From contig NW_022145611.1 in assembly GCF_000002235.5 (NCBI RefSeq), positions 12,605,382-12,669,381 on the forward strand: a stretch of 64,000 bases of DNA, read 5' to 3'. The stretch comes from Strongylocentrotus purpuratus (Eukaryota; Echinodermata; Echinoidea; Camarodonta; Strongylocentrotidae). Under the pieces are notes generated by a model, which was not told where the DNA came from, searched no databases, and saw only the letters and a list, made by a program, of their open reading frames with translations. The position numbers and the translations under genes are program-made. Numbering within the stretch: position 1 is the first letter of the stretch; each line of letters begins with the position of its first letter. Below, piece by piece: positions 24,649 to 36,297 of this stretch.

Positions 24649-25660
24649 TTGCCCTTTTATATCTATGTACAACTTCAAACATCTAATGGCCAGAGAGGTA
24701 TGGTTACTTACTTTAAAAAAAAACTATATACTTGCTGCAATGTATCACATCTTATTCAGTGTTTTTGTTGCACTATCCGCCCTTTCGGAAACTTGGCACT
24801 GCACTGCATTGCGTATTGAGTTGCAGTTGAACGGGGATTTCTCCGTTCAGATTAATTGTAAAATACTTTTAAGAGATATAAGACTGTGATATTCATATGC
24901 AAATAATTGTCATGTATTACACTTCTGCTCAGACATACTTCACAAAGGCATTAAATGAATGAATTAACTTTTCATAGGCAAAGTTTACAACTAGGTCACA
25001 ACAGCCAGAATGACACCAGAACGGCAACAGACCAAAAGAAGTACATTTTTTTACATTACCCCAAATGGCGGGAAAAAAATTTCAATTTGGAAATGGTGTG
25101 GAATCAGTTTGGTCTCACAGAATTGGTAAATTTGTCCTGGTTGGCTTATTACTGGATAACAACAAAGTTATTCATACCCTTACCAATTTTGCAATTTTTA
25201 AAAGTTGATTTGCTCTGATTGATGTTTCTTGAGAATGTGGCAATTAAAGCTTACAGCTAAAGGTATTCAACAAAGGCCCTAATTCAATCAGTCCACCTAT
25301 CATTCTTGAGTTACGAAAAATACAACAAACGTCCAATTTACAAGGGGTAGGATTAATTATGTTGCAAACTGTATATTTAAAAGTGCAATAACTTAATTTC
25401 TTGCCTTACATCATCAAACATGTTATTTGTACTGCTTAAGAGAAGTGAAAATAAACTGTGAACCTTGAGCATCACTTCGCAATAAATATTTGACGGTAGT
25501 ACCAATAAAAAGATTTAAAAGTCAGGTAAACTACATGTATATGTACTTTTTAGAATGTATCATCTGTTTGGAGCCAGAAGGGTGTTAACTCATAATTTGC
25601 AGAGAGTTAACAATCAGTTAGCAATTTCCCCTAAAATTTAATCAATAATTGATTATCATA
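24649..25660. other. Intergenic, nothing recognised
   Basis: AT-rich sequence with frames under 90 codons and no domain. Confidence 0.4.
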
Positions 25661-25877
25661 TCATAATAATAATAATAATAATAGTGGGTTCTTGTAAAGC
25701 GCTCATGTCAGTCAGACTTGACACTCCTGGTGCTCCTGATTATTACCCTGGCTTTTGCACGGCTGCCATACGGCACTCTAGCATTTCAAGGAATAAATTC
25801 CTACCAGGTACCCATTTACTTCACCTGGGTGGAGTGTGGCAAATGTAGATCCGGTGACGTATCCACTCGACCACAAC
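25661..25877. repeat. Interspersed repeat (SINE- or MITE-like) with ATA-rich edge
   Basis: A run of 'aataataat' is followed by 'cttgtaaagcgctc' and later by 'ggtacccatttacttc' and 'acctgggtggagtg'. I associate this combination with an interspersed family of marine invertebrate genomes. The assignment is from memory of the motif and was not searched. A shorter relative may begin at about 29883 ('aataataataatgat'). Confidence 0.45.
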
Positions 25878-26360
25878 ACCTCTACATACAAAATTCATAC
25901 AAAATGAACCATTATTAATATCATTACTCTGGATTTATATTGTACCTACTACTAGTATTTCTCTGATATCTCTAAGAGCATTACATATTACTAACCTTTT
26001 TCAGCATTACCCATCATAAGATTCAGACTCACCCACAAACATTACAAGTATGTGTACAAAACGAAAAATGAAATGTTTGTAGAAGTCATGGGATTCCTGA
26101 CAGACCCAAAGGTTTATAATTATGATTGCAGCATGAGCTAAATCCAGGCCTTTTTTTTCACAATTTAAAGCAATGTTACAGAGACACTTTAAAGACAGGA
26201 GTGCCTTGCTAAGGAACAAAACCCACAGCCTTTTCATATACAGTCAATTGTTTACTTAACTACAACACCGTTACTATGATATTATACTTTAGTATATATC
26301 TATATACAAACTCATGCAGGCACATACTGTACATGAAAATACAGAGATTAAATCCAGTGC
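25878..26360. other. Intergenic, nothing recognised
   Basis: AT-rich sequence without a supported gene or clear repeat. Confidence 0.4.
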
Positions 26361-26792
26361 CTTTGGAAGAAAAAGGGCAATTCCACGGTAACGGAAGGAC
26401 ACTCAGACAAGATTTTTGAACTTCAGGTTCATACTAAAAGAACTGTTTTATTAGTATAAGATGTGAAACAGTACAGATATAATACCTATATAAGTGCCTT
26501 TAATTCTCCCAAAAAAAATTGTCATTATAGTTAACTAGTTTAAGAATGTGCATATTAATTATCTCGGTAACGGAAGGACATAAAAATGGACATGGTTTTT
26601 CCAGTTAATTAGTGTTTATCCAAACTTTGTGAAGTTGATGAAGCTTTCCACTTGACTGAAACACATTTTGTTCCCCATAGTTTAATACATACTAATAAAA
26701 CATTTCTTTTAGTATGAACCTGAAGTTCAAAAATCTTGTCTGAGTGTCCTTCCGTTACTGTGGAATTGCCCAAAACAGAATCTTTTCCAAAG
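26361..26792. mobile_element. Fold-back MITE, 432 bp, arms of about 100 bp
   Basis: The left arm at 26361-26458 and the right arm at 26688-26792 are inverted copies. Shared words include 'gggcaattccac', 'aacggaaggacactcag', 'tgaacttcaggttca' and 'ttttattagtat'. The arms are highly similar, with a short insertion near the outer end. There is no coding sequence. A third 'ggtaacggaaggaca' motif lies in the loop near 26566. Confidence 0.75.
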
Positions 26793-27352
26793 TTCAAAAT
26801 GTATTTAATGGAATTACTGTATATAAGGAAGACTTCTTGCATATATCACTTTCATATTTGTGCAGCTGACAAGTACATCATCCTGAGATAACCAATACTC
26901 ATTATTATGTATACATGTATGTATGATATCATCTGTTTGGAGCCAGAAGAGCAATAACCCTGTGTAAATTGATATGAACTATCACCCCTCTGGCTTGTAA
27001 CAGATGATATATCCTACAACTACCTAGACTGCAATTACAATGTACAATTGAATTGAACTTACTAATGAATGACACAGCGAACTACCTTAGAAATCTCTGA
27101 ACTTCTGACTAAAACATTTCTGTGAATGTTGCTCTTCCTGCTCATGTATAATACCTAGAATTTCTAGCATTCAAAATCGAAATCTAAATAAAAAAATAGC
27201 TCTAAGAGAAAGGAGACACTGAACTGCTATGAGGTAAAGAAACAACATATTTAAAAAAAAAAGAAGACCTTTAGCACAGAACACTGTACCAAAACCCAAA
27301 GCAACAAATCTGAAATCTTCAACTATAATTTAGTTTTACAAAAAAGAAATGA
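26793..27352. other. Intergenic, nothing recognised
   Basis: AT-rich sequence. 'catctgtttggagccagaag' occurs both here (near 26931) and at about 25560, so a short dispersed repeat is likely. No gene. Confidence 0.4.
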
Positions 27353-27356
27353 TTAA

Positions 27357-27896
27357 AGGGAAAGTCCACCCCCAAAATAAGTTTGTTTCGATAGAGGCAG
27401 AATAATAAGAAAATCAGGTGAGTGAAAGTTTGAGCAAATTCTGAATGAAAATAAGAAAGTTATGAATTATTGAAGTTGTGATCAATCAAATACAAATTGG
27501 CAACTCCGTGACTTATTATACGAGCTCTCCTTCATTTGCTTTGTGCATAATATTCCATAAAATCATGTTTTCTTCGTTATTGATGACGGAATATATATTT
27601 GTTCCTTGCAGGGGGAGTATAGAAACATATTTGCAATTATTATATTTAGGGTGCATGTATGGTTGAAATTTTTCTTGAGGGAAAATGAAAATTTTAGATT
27701 TTTTTAGTACTGAGCAAATGAAAGTTGAGCTCGCATGATACGTCATAGAGTTGCCAATTTGTGTTTGATTGATCACAACTTCAAAAATCCTAACTTCCTT
27801 ATTTTTAATCGGAATTTGCTCAAACTTTCACTGACTTGTTTCTCTCATTTTTCTACTCCTATTAAAACTAACTTAATTTCAGGGTGGACTTCCCCT
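27357..27896. mobile_element. TTAA-flanked MITE (Kolobok/piggyBac-type), 540 bp
   Basis: TTAA flanks both sides (27353-27356 and 27897-27900). The ends are AGGGAAAGTCCACCC and, read on the minus strand, AGGGGAAGTCCACCC. The inverted arms extend about 170 bp inward ('gcaaattc', 'gttgtgatcaatcaa', 'ttggcaactc'). TTAA target duplications are typical of Kolobok and piggyBac elements. No transposase is present. A second element with the same target and AGGG start is at 61454-61931. Confidence 0.8.
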
Positions 27897-27900
27897 TTAA

Positions 27901-28625
27901 TTTGTTCATAAAGTGATAAATCTACAAAAGAAAATATACATGTATATAAATAGGGAATGATCCAGATTTAAATCAAAAGGAAATGTACAAGTATCTACAT
28001 ATTCAAGATTATCCAAGCAATTATAATCATTTCACTAAGGTTGACATATTGTTCAATGAGAGAATTAAAACTTTGAAGGATACTGTGAACAAAGAAAATG
28101 CATGTGCAATAAGTTTAGTAACCTCCTTCAATTACTTCATAATTAGTTCCATTATGCAGTATGCACTTTTCCTGGGAAACAACGTTTGACTCTAAATGTT
28201 ATCTCCCAACATTGGCAGTGCCTGTATACATCTTTGACATAATGTCTTCCTAGCATGCTTGTATTTATAAGAGATTAGCCAGTGGTTCCTTAACTTTTCA
28301 CACACTCATACAAAATTGAACACAACCAACTTTACTTTTAATATAGATCATGATTTATGATTGACACATTTATTTTGATTTCATCCCTGAGTTGATTACT
28401 ACAATTTCATACAGCCTAATCTAATCTTTGACTTTAACTACAAATGCAACAAAAAGTTAGATCCATCTGTCTTTTACTAATTGTACCGATTCTTGATTAT
28501 CAGATAACTATTATGTTAAGGATAGATGTTCTTCAAGAAACTTGCATCTCTAGAAGATAACAATATTTGATGCTTGAGTCAGAAATTCCGGTTGATGCTC
28601 TCTTAAGGCTTTCCGCTCACATCAC
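27901..28625. other. Region downstream of the asparaginase gene, nothing recognised
   Basis: AT-rich sequence past the likely asparaginase polyadenylation signal. Small frames only. Confidence 0.4.
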
Positions 28626-28631
28626 TTTATT
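28626..28631 (-). terminator. Candidate polyadenylation signal of the asparaginase gene
   Basis: AATAAA on the minus strand, about 280 bp beyond the stop codon at 28909. It is a plausible end of a short 3' UTR. Confidence 0.4.
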
Positions 28632-28908
28632 GCACTGAATCTGACTGCATAAAGGCTCGTTCACAAATGACAGAGGAAACCACACCATTCTTGTAAGTGT
28701 AAGTGCATGGCAGGTGGGAATGAAACAAGTACCTGTGTGCAGCAAAGCATACTCACTTACATGTATCTGTGTGTTATGAGATACAGACGTGTTGAGCACA
28801 TTACACAATATGTCATCGTAATAAGCGCTATGATTCATCACGTCGTATGTGAACGAACCTTAACTAACAGGAAGGCTATTCACCCCAGTCCAGAGGTAAC
28901 AGCATTCA

Positions 28909-30570
28909 CTACTTGGGCACATACTGCCCAGTATCCGGATCCCGCATCGCTTGTCTCCATGGCAACACCAAGCCATTCATTGCAACGTAGATACCATTGG
29001 AAGACAGGCACTGGAGGGCACCCAAGGCCACGCCCACATTGAAAGCAGCATCAGAGTCTTTGAATTTCTCCGGGAGAAAAGCACCGGTGAGGATGATCCT
29101 CTTTGGTAGGTTCTGGTGGCCTAGGAATGCTGCCGTGGTCAGGAGGTTGTCCGTTCCGTGGGTGATTAGGATGAGCTTCTCGCTGCAGTCATTACACACC
29201 GTCAGAAGCTTCAACCTTCAGAGAGAAAATGAAAGAAATAAAAAATAAAAAGTATGACAGCTAGAACTTTAAGATCTCCAAACACTTTACAATTACATAT
29301 ATTTTACTATACATATATATATATCCATCATATTTCAATTATTATTTCATTTTTGTATGGTAAAAGTGAAATTGTTGTACAAGTAACAGTAACAGTCAAT
29401 ATTTTTTTTAAATTCAAATGCACAATGTATTTTTTTGTGTGCACAGTCTCAAATTGAGCAAACAAATTTGTACGCAAACTGATGCTGTTACTCTACCTAC
29501 ATGTATACACGGCAGAAATGTTTACAGTGAATGACCCCAAATACTACTTCCACACTTTGTTTATATACTGCAAAGTTACTGAAGTACATGTATTGAATCA
29601 ATGTCATGAAGCTTTGGGTTTTCAGATTTCACTACCTATGGACAGCAGAAATTAAGTTTGTAAAACTATCAACTGTTGTATCCATAGCACATTGAAAGAG
29701 ATAGTTGTAGGAAAAGCATATACACATACCCAACGCGGTCATAGGTTAAATCATGGAGCTCCAAATAGTTCCCTCTCACGTCCAATCTCTAAAGCTAAGG
29801 GAGGGAACTATTCATAGCTCCATGAAATAACTGACCAATCAAAAGTGACCTCCACTGCTGACTGTCACTCTTTGTAAATAGATAATAATAATAATAATGA
29901 TAGATCACATTTATTATAACGTGCCTAAATTTGTTTCTAGGCCGAGTATATATTATTACCCCGGTCAAAGGATTCTACAAGATAAACTCCAGTGGTATCC
30001 ATATCAGGAACATTTGATTTCTCTGATTTCTTACCTGTCCTCGTCAGTGATGTCCTGGCTGTCTTTCTGACAAACAGTCTCATATCTGAATCTCAGAGGA
30101 ACATTGTGCTGTTCTATGATGCCCCTGGCTGCACTCTTGCCAATCTCAAATGCATAACCACCTTTTCTCTTTGGATAATCCTTGTCAATCGTTCCTGGGG
30201 GTATCAATTGAAAGAGACACAATATTATACATTAGATGAAACCTATGAGGATAACAAAAAAAATCATAGAAATCATTTGTAAAGATTGGAGAGAAATTTT
30301 CAAAAGAGTGAAAATTTCATAAGTTTGTTAAAAGCAAGATCTCATCAGGGCCTAAAAAATAATTCTGTAATGCCTTAAAGAATACTTAAAAAATTATATC
30401 AAATTAATTAAATGAATTTAATTACTAGATTAACAATGTCACCAAAAAAAAAGTGTACAAAAAAAGGTCATGTTTAACTGTATGTGATGCCTAGTTCCTA
30501 CCTCCAGTTTGAATGACGAGAACTTGCATTGAAGAATTCAGTTCCATCTTTAATGATCCTCCATGAAATA
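28909..30570 (-). CDS. Short single-domain L-asparaginase-like protein
   Basis: Three minus-strand exons join in frame with GT-AG introns: 30547-30502 (ATG at 30547, exon open back to an acceptor at 30571), 30194-30035 and 29215-28909. They give 170 residues from MELNSSMQVLV. The asparaginase N-terminal domain is clear: TGGTI at residues 14-18 with the nucleophile Thr17, Tyr29, KDSQDITDED with Ser61, the HGTD motif at 88-91, then LTGAF and SDAAFN. The family hydrolyses Asn to Asp and ammonia, probably in the cytosol. Bacterial and ASPG-type enzymes are about 330 residues or more and have a second domain; this protein stops after the first. I recall similar one-domain proteins of about 160-170 residues in bacteria. 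The Lys that completes the classic catalytic set appears to be Arg near residue 162, so activity is uncertain. Confidence 0.8.
29751..29825. repeat. Short palindromic repeat in asparaginase intron 2
   Basis: Arms at 29751-29775 and 29801-29825: 'tcatggagct' and 'atagttccctc' pair with 'gagggaactat' and 'agctccatga'. This is probably a small MITE or its tip. Confidence 0.65.
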
Positions 30571-30818
30571 CTGAAAGAAAATTAGAATAGGATGACAAGA
30601 AGTTGGTCGACAATGCAGCGGAGTAGGATGACATGTGTTACAACAATTTCATGAAATACCTTTGAAATTACTTTTACTCCAGTTACGGTTTTATTTGTGT
30701 TAACACTTGATAAGAGCTATGGTATGCAGGAACCGGGATGAATGGTCACACCAAAGGGAAATAGCCCCAGCAACTTGGTTTTATATTTGGATATTCTGGA
30801 ACATCCTGGTGACAGGAC

Positions 30819-30924
30819 CAATTCGTCTCTGTTTTCACGAAGTGACGGTAGTGAAAAAAAATTGCATTCACTTTGTCGACGATTTTACTAACTACCGTCA
30901 CTACGTGAAAACAAGGACGAATTG
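30819..30924. mobile_element. Hairpin MITE, 106 bp
   Basis: Inverted arms of about 34 bp: 'caattcgtctctg' and 'cacgaagtgacggtagt' on the left pair with 'actaccgtcactacgtg' and 'aaggacgaattg' on the right, with a few mismatches. It lies between the first supported asparaginase exon and the putative upstream exon. Confidence 0.7.
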
Positions 30925-31866
30925 TTGCTGCTCTAGCAAAAGTCACAGTGCTTTCGACATCAACAGCAAGCACATTCTCAATGTTTTTCTATCCATTGAA
31001 TTTCTTCTTCTCTCTCTTCTTTTGTGTATTTCTTTGTAATTCTTTCTCCTGCATTTTTTAATACTTTCTGTAGCTTACTACTCATTCTTCCTCATTTTCT
31101 CCAGCTAATGTTTTTTTTCCATTATTCCTCTTCTCAAGTTTCATTCATTTCCATCTTGCTTTTTTTCCTTTTCTTACTTACACTTGAATTCTTTATTACT
31201 TTTGTTATCATTCATCTTGATCACATACATGTATTCTGTACATTTTCCTATTATTTTCCACTTTCTCTTTTTCTTTCATCTCTCTACTTTAAATATCCAT
31301 TCAACTGATTTTCCCTTTTCCTCTATTCTATAATTGTCATAACTCTTTCTTACTCCAATTCCTTATTCTGTTTAAAACATCTTACTTTCTATGAATTCCC
31401 AGTTCCACTTCTATAATCAATTGTTTTCCATCTTAGTTGTGTTTTTCCTTTACATCTTGCTATTTTTTTTTCATTCTCCCACTCTAAACATTTTATCATT
31501 TTCATGATTTTCTCCTTGTCTAATTCTTCCTCTAGCAGGCTCAGGCTCAGAATGACTGGATCAACCCCTTACTCTTTCACAATCTCTCTCTCAGTTTCAT
31601 ACTTGACCTCCACGTTAAAAATTCCACTACATATGATGTATGTGATGCCACTGTAAACCTGCCTATCCTTTTTATATGTGTACTACCAACACCTGCACCA
31701 ACTGCAAGCCAAGAAGAAGAAGAAGTATCTACTTCATCTGACTTTTACATTTTGATCCTTCCAAATAGGATAGCCTCACCTCCCTGCCCGCACTCGTATG
31801 ATGTGATTATGCATGTGCTGCATAACTCATTCTCAAACTTGCATGTGAGTTTCAGGGGCTTACCTA

Positions 31867-31917
31867 ACTCCAGGGAGCTCCGACGCCTTTGACGTCGATG
31901 TCGGAGCTCCCTGGAGT
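31867..31917. other. Perfect 18-bp stem-loop
   Basis: ACTCCAGGGAGCTCCGAC at 31867-31884 is exactly complementary to 31900-31917, around a 15-nt loop that itself contains the palindrome GACGTC. Near-complementarity continues outward ('cctaa' and 'ttagg'). It may be the tip of an inverted-repeat element or a structured intronic RNA segment. No known family is assigned. Confidence 0.85.
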
Positions 31918-32387
31918 AATTAGGGCTTACCATGTTGCAGTACATAATCAAACAACCTGAAAATTTAATTTAATCGAATCGAGATAATGACGTAGTGATT
32001 CGGCCCAAGCACCTGAAGTCCTAGGCTAAGGCTCTCGCGGCCGAGGGCGAACGCATCGTACAGCTTCGAGCATCGAATCTCCAGTTTTATGGTATAGCCT
32101 AGATTAATCCATTATATTATCAGAAATTTATCCCCCTTAATTAGTATCAGTAGACCTCGTCAGAGCTATTTAATATCCGCTCAGATCACTACATTATACA
32201 TAGACTCTAGGTCTAGACTAGATCTACTGTAGAGTATACTGTCAAGACAAGCCCAAAATATGTGTGAAAGTGTTCGTTCTTATTACGAAAAAATACCAAC
32301 ATAACGTGCAACCCCAAAAAGGGGGGATGGGGCGTGGCATATAGTCCATGCCATATGCCAGTGCATGGCGAATCATCATGCAGTTAC

Positions 32388-32433
32388 CCGCGCCCGCTGA
32401 GGAAATAGCCATACTGATACCAGTCGCTACCAT
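32388..32433 (-). CDS. Possible upstream first coding exon of the asparaginase gene
   Basis: An ATG at 32433 opens MVATGISMAISSAGA and ends in phase 1 at a donor (gcgcgg|gtaact). The next exon is open upstream of its own ATG to the acceptor at 30571 (tttcag|tatttc). The join makes a Val codon and continues FHGGSLK into MELNSS, giving a 193-residue protein. The surrounding DNA is GC-richer than its neighbours, as expected at a 5' end. The phase match is suggestive, but the extension lies outside the conserved domain, so translation may instead start at 30547. Confidence 0.4.
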
Positions 32434-32460
32434 GCACTCCCGCCGACAGTTCCGTCCCAA

Positions 32461-33448
32461 ATCCGTGCCAGGCAGGGTGTCGATGTCGAGGTGCAGTGAG
32501 CTCGAGAGAGTCGAAGGTGAAGCTCGTTTTCTATTTTCTGAGTATCATAAATCTGTACAACTAAACATCTCACACAAATATGATCATGGGGATGACATAC
32601 CTTTAACAAGAAATTGAATTCATGCAATCCTAGATAGATTTTCCCTGCGGAGTTAGCTCTCACTGTTTATGTTTTGAATTTCGAGTTGTCAAGTCTTTCG
32701 ATAGCGCTGGAATAAATCCCATTCATATAACACACACATATACTTTTGAAATTAGCATTAGTAGGTAAACAGCGCAAAGTGGAGTGTTTCCAATTTGATA
32801 ATTATAAGAAATGATTGAATTAAACACGCTTAAATCAAACTAAAACATTTAATACTATACTAAATTTCCTTTAAATTTCCTTTAAATTTACTGAAAAATA
32901 ATATTTTCAAATAATGTTTGTACTTTAATTAGATAAATTTGCTATTTGCATTTCATAAGAACTGATTTATATCAGATTAGGAAATTAACAAAAATCAATC
33001 GTATTTTCGTTTATCTGGAAATATCTCATATAGCCGTCTTACAGACTGTCAATTTTTAGAAAGATCATTCAATTGAATCTAATTCAAATATGTTCCCTTC
33101 TTGTCTGTTACAAATTATATACGTGTTATACAAACCAAAAGCATTCAGATACTACGGGTGATGGGGAGGTCACACTGAGAGCTATATAGATCGAGGAGAG
33201 TATATAAAGGCCTAACGGTGGAGTAGCGTTGAAGATATTATAAGGCCATGAACAATATAAAGGAATGTTTGAAAAGTCATAGGATAACTACTGTTAATTG
33301 AAATCAAACATAAATTATCGAAACTATAATGAAAAATATATCCAACTGAATATGTCTTGGTTAAAGGTAAAATTAGCGTTATACCATCTTTAAAAAAAAC
33401 CTATTCTTAGTTTACACCCCCCCCCTGGATCCGCCTCTGCATGGCATG
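32461..33448. other. Upstream of the asparaginase gene, AT-rich
   Basis: Contains the probable asparaginase promoter near 32460-32700, then AT-rich sequence. A C run and 'ggatccgcctctg' at 33417-33440 form, on the minus strand, a hAT-type end (CAGAGGCGGATCCAGG). Confidence 0.4.
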
Positions 33449-34046
33449 TAGGGACATTCATATTGAGGAAATTCTAGCCTATTCGAATAATTTCATTTTT
33501 TCCGCCATAACGCTGAACTAACCCCCGCCATTTTGGGCCCAAAGTGGCGTTTTTTTAATTGTTACAATATTTGTCCCTATGCGCCCATCAGAATTAGGGA
33601 CGGGGTCAGAATCCATATCATGGCATGTATAGGGACATTCATTGTGAGGAAATTAAGATATTCAAATATTTTCATTCATTGGCCAAAAAGTGGCGTTTTT
33701 TTAATTGTTACGATATATGTCCCTATGCCCCATCAGATCAGAAACGAGGGTCAGGGCTGTAGGAGTGTAGGGACATTCACTGTGAGGAAATTAGGATGTT
33801 TTCGAATATTTTCACCCCCAAAAAGGCTGAACTATTAAATCACTCTCCCATTTTGCCCCAAAAGTGGCGTTTTTCGAATTGTTACGATCTTGTCCCTATA
33901 CCCCTTCAGAAGTGAAACGGGGTCATGTAATGGCATTGAAGGACATTCATTGTGAGGAAACTAGCCTATTCAAATATTTTCAATTTCCCGCCGAAATACT
34001 GAACAACCCCTTGCCATTCTGGGCAAAAAGTGGTGTCTTCGAATTT
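33449..34046. repeat. Tandem repeat, four diverged units of about 146-174 bp
   Basis: The landmark 'aaagtggcgt' or a close variant occurs at 33541, 33687, 33861 and about 34027. Each unit also holds 'gtccctat', 'agggacattca' and 'gtgaggaaa'. A run of 18 or so G follows at about 34060-34078. Confidence 0.8.
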
Positions 34047-34464
34047 GTATGGCTTATAGGGGGGGGGGGGGGGGGGGGCGTCTTCTTTTTTTTAATTTTA
34101 AAGGTAAAATCAACTTTACCACCTTAAAAAAAAAATCTATATTTGGCCACGGCCCCCCTCCCCCTGGACCTCCTCCCATAAACACTTTTTTTAAACGATT
34201 TTTTTTGTTTCTGTTATTATTCTTGGACTAGACTACATATCTTTATAAAGCGCATAGACTTGATAAATATAATTACATCCTCTCTTTCTGTCTCTTTCTT
34301 ATGAGGGGCCCCAGTATCCCTCAGTCCGCCATTGCTGGGACCGTGGAAAAGACGTCTCTGGCATCTCTCTCATAAGTCATGATCATTAGATTGGCAACGT
34401 ATAATGTTGATGCTGGTCAAATAACCGCTTATTTCGACTGTTCTCTACATGTGCATACGTTATG
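34047..34464. other. G/C-run fragment and intergenic sequence
   Basis: The G run near 34060 and the phrase 'aaaggtaaaatcaactttaccacc' match the composition of the segment at about 33365-33430. Together they may bracket or represent related hAT-like ends. No gene. Confidence 0.35.
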
Positions 34465-34903
34465 CGGGTGAAGCTTTTCTTCACACACCTAATCGGAGAT
34501 GAAGGTAGCCCATCCAATGTGTAAAAATTGCCAATTTGATAAGTGTAAGGATCGCATTGTACACGTACAACCGCTATACTACACACACGCAATTTATTCT
34601 TTGTGTATTGTATCCATCAGGCATGATCAGTGTAACGATGGCTGGCTACCAATTAAAATAGGCATGGTGGTCGGATATAATGAGAGTAGATGATGGAAGG
34701 GGGGGGGGGGGTAAAGCGCAGTACTTAAGGGCAAATCAAAGAATACTACGACCTCACCTCATTTATGTTAGAAATTAAAACGTTATTATCTTCTTACGAA
34801 TTGCAATATATCCCCGCACCATAATGTCATGCATAATTATATATGCTTTTTCTCTGCGAAAGGGGGCATTGACTCTTTAATACAAAATCACATAAACTAT
34901 TCA
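34465..34903. repeat. Outer flank of left satellite arm (inverted copy at 46.86-47.37 kb)
   Basis: 'gggtgaagcttttcttcac', 'cacctaatcggagatg', 'aaaaattgccaatttg' and 'aaggatcgcattgtac' recur in reverse complement in 47205-47366. Similarity continues more weakly toward the satellite through a matched G run (near 34700 and, as C, near 47139). Confidence 0.8.
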
Positions 34904-36045
34904 CCATTATGTCACCGTCATGTACATATTTTCTATGGATATAATTTTTCACGATCTCAACTTTTCACCACCCTAGCGTCATGTATATTGTCAATTATGG
35001 ATAAAGTGGAATATTAACTCTTCACCACCCTACGCTAACTTTTCACCACCCTAGCGTCATGTACATAATCTATGGATAAGCTGGAATAATAACTCTTCAC
35101 CACCCTACGCTAACTTTTCACCACCCTACCGTCATATGCATTGTCTATGGATAAGCTGGAATATTAACTCTTCACCACCCTACGCTAACTTTTCACCACC
35201 CTTCCGTTATGTACATTGTCTATGGATAAATGGTAATATTAACTCTTCACCACCCTACGCTAACTTTTCAACACCCTAGCGCCATGTACAGTGTCTATGG
35301 ATAAACTGGAATATTTAATTTTTCACCACCCTACCGTCATATGCATTGCCTATGGATAAATGGTAATATTAACTCTTCACCACCCTACGCTAACTTTTCA
35401 CCACCCTACCGTTATGTACATTGTCTATGGATAAGCTGGAATATTAACTCTTCACCACCCTACGCTAACTTTTCACCACCCTACGGCCATGTACATTGTC
35501 TATGGATAAACTGGAATATTAATTTTTCACCACCCTACGCTAACTTTTCACCACCCTACCGTCATGTGATAAGCTGGAATATTAACTCTTCACTACCCTA
35601 CGCTAACTTTTCACCACCCTACCGTCATGTACATTGTCTATGGATAAGCTGGAATATTAACTCTTCACCACCCTACGCTAACTTTTCACCACCCTACCGT
35701 CATGTATATTGTCTATGGATTATTAACTCTTCACCACCCTACGCTAACTTTTCACCACCCTTCCGTTATGTACATTGTCTATGGATAAACTGGAATATTA
35801 ATTTTTCACCACCCTACGCTAACTTTTCACCACCCTAGCGCCATGTACAGTGTCTATGGATAAGCTGGAATATATAACTCTTCACCACCCTACGCTAACT
35901 TTTCACCACCCTACGGCCATGCATGTACATTATCTATGGATAAACTGGAATATTAATTTTTCACCACCCTACGCTAACTTTTCACCACCCTACCGTCATG
36001 TACATTGTCTATGGATAAACTGGAATATTAATTTTTCACCATCCA
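34904..36045 (+). repeat. 75-bp satellite, left array (plus orientation)
   Basis: About 15 units of 'aactcttcaccacccta', 'cgctaacttttcaccaccc', 'gtcatgtacattgtc' and 'tatggataagctggaat'. Some units are shortened. Each unit contains two copies of a TTCACCACCCT half-motif. The period of 75 is a multiple of three, so a 165-codon frame at 35341-35838 is open by chance. Confidence 0.95.
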
Positions 36046-36297
36046 ATTACAATACAGTTTATTGAAGTTAAAACGGTATTATGTCCTATGTGCAGGCCAA
36101 AAATAATGACGAGGTTAAATTCCAACGTAATTTGAATGATAATAATAATTTAGAACTTCCCTCAAAACCAAAAGGTTTGAAAATGTCTTTTTGTGAGAAA
36201 ATAATGATCATTAGTTGTCGAAATGAATTTAGCGAGCACGCTCGTTTAATTAGTCTGATTTTTACATAATAGACAAATGTACATTTAGTACATGAAG

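Noticed and set aside
28997-29248. Plus-strand frame opposite the asparaginase exon
   Set aside because: It is the antisense shadow of the conserved minus-strand exon.
35341-35838. 165-codon frame with a 25-residue repeat (NFSPPY type)
   Set aside because: It is the 75-bp satellite read in a frame that stays open because 75 is a multiple of three. The same satellite in the other array carries stops in this frame.
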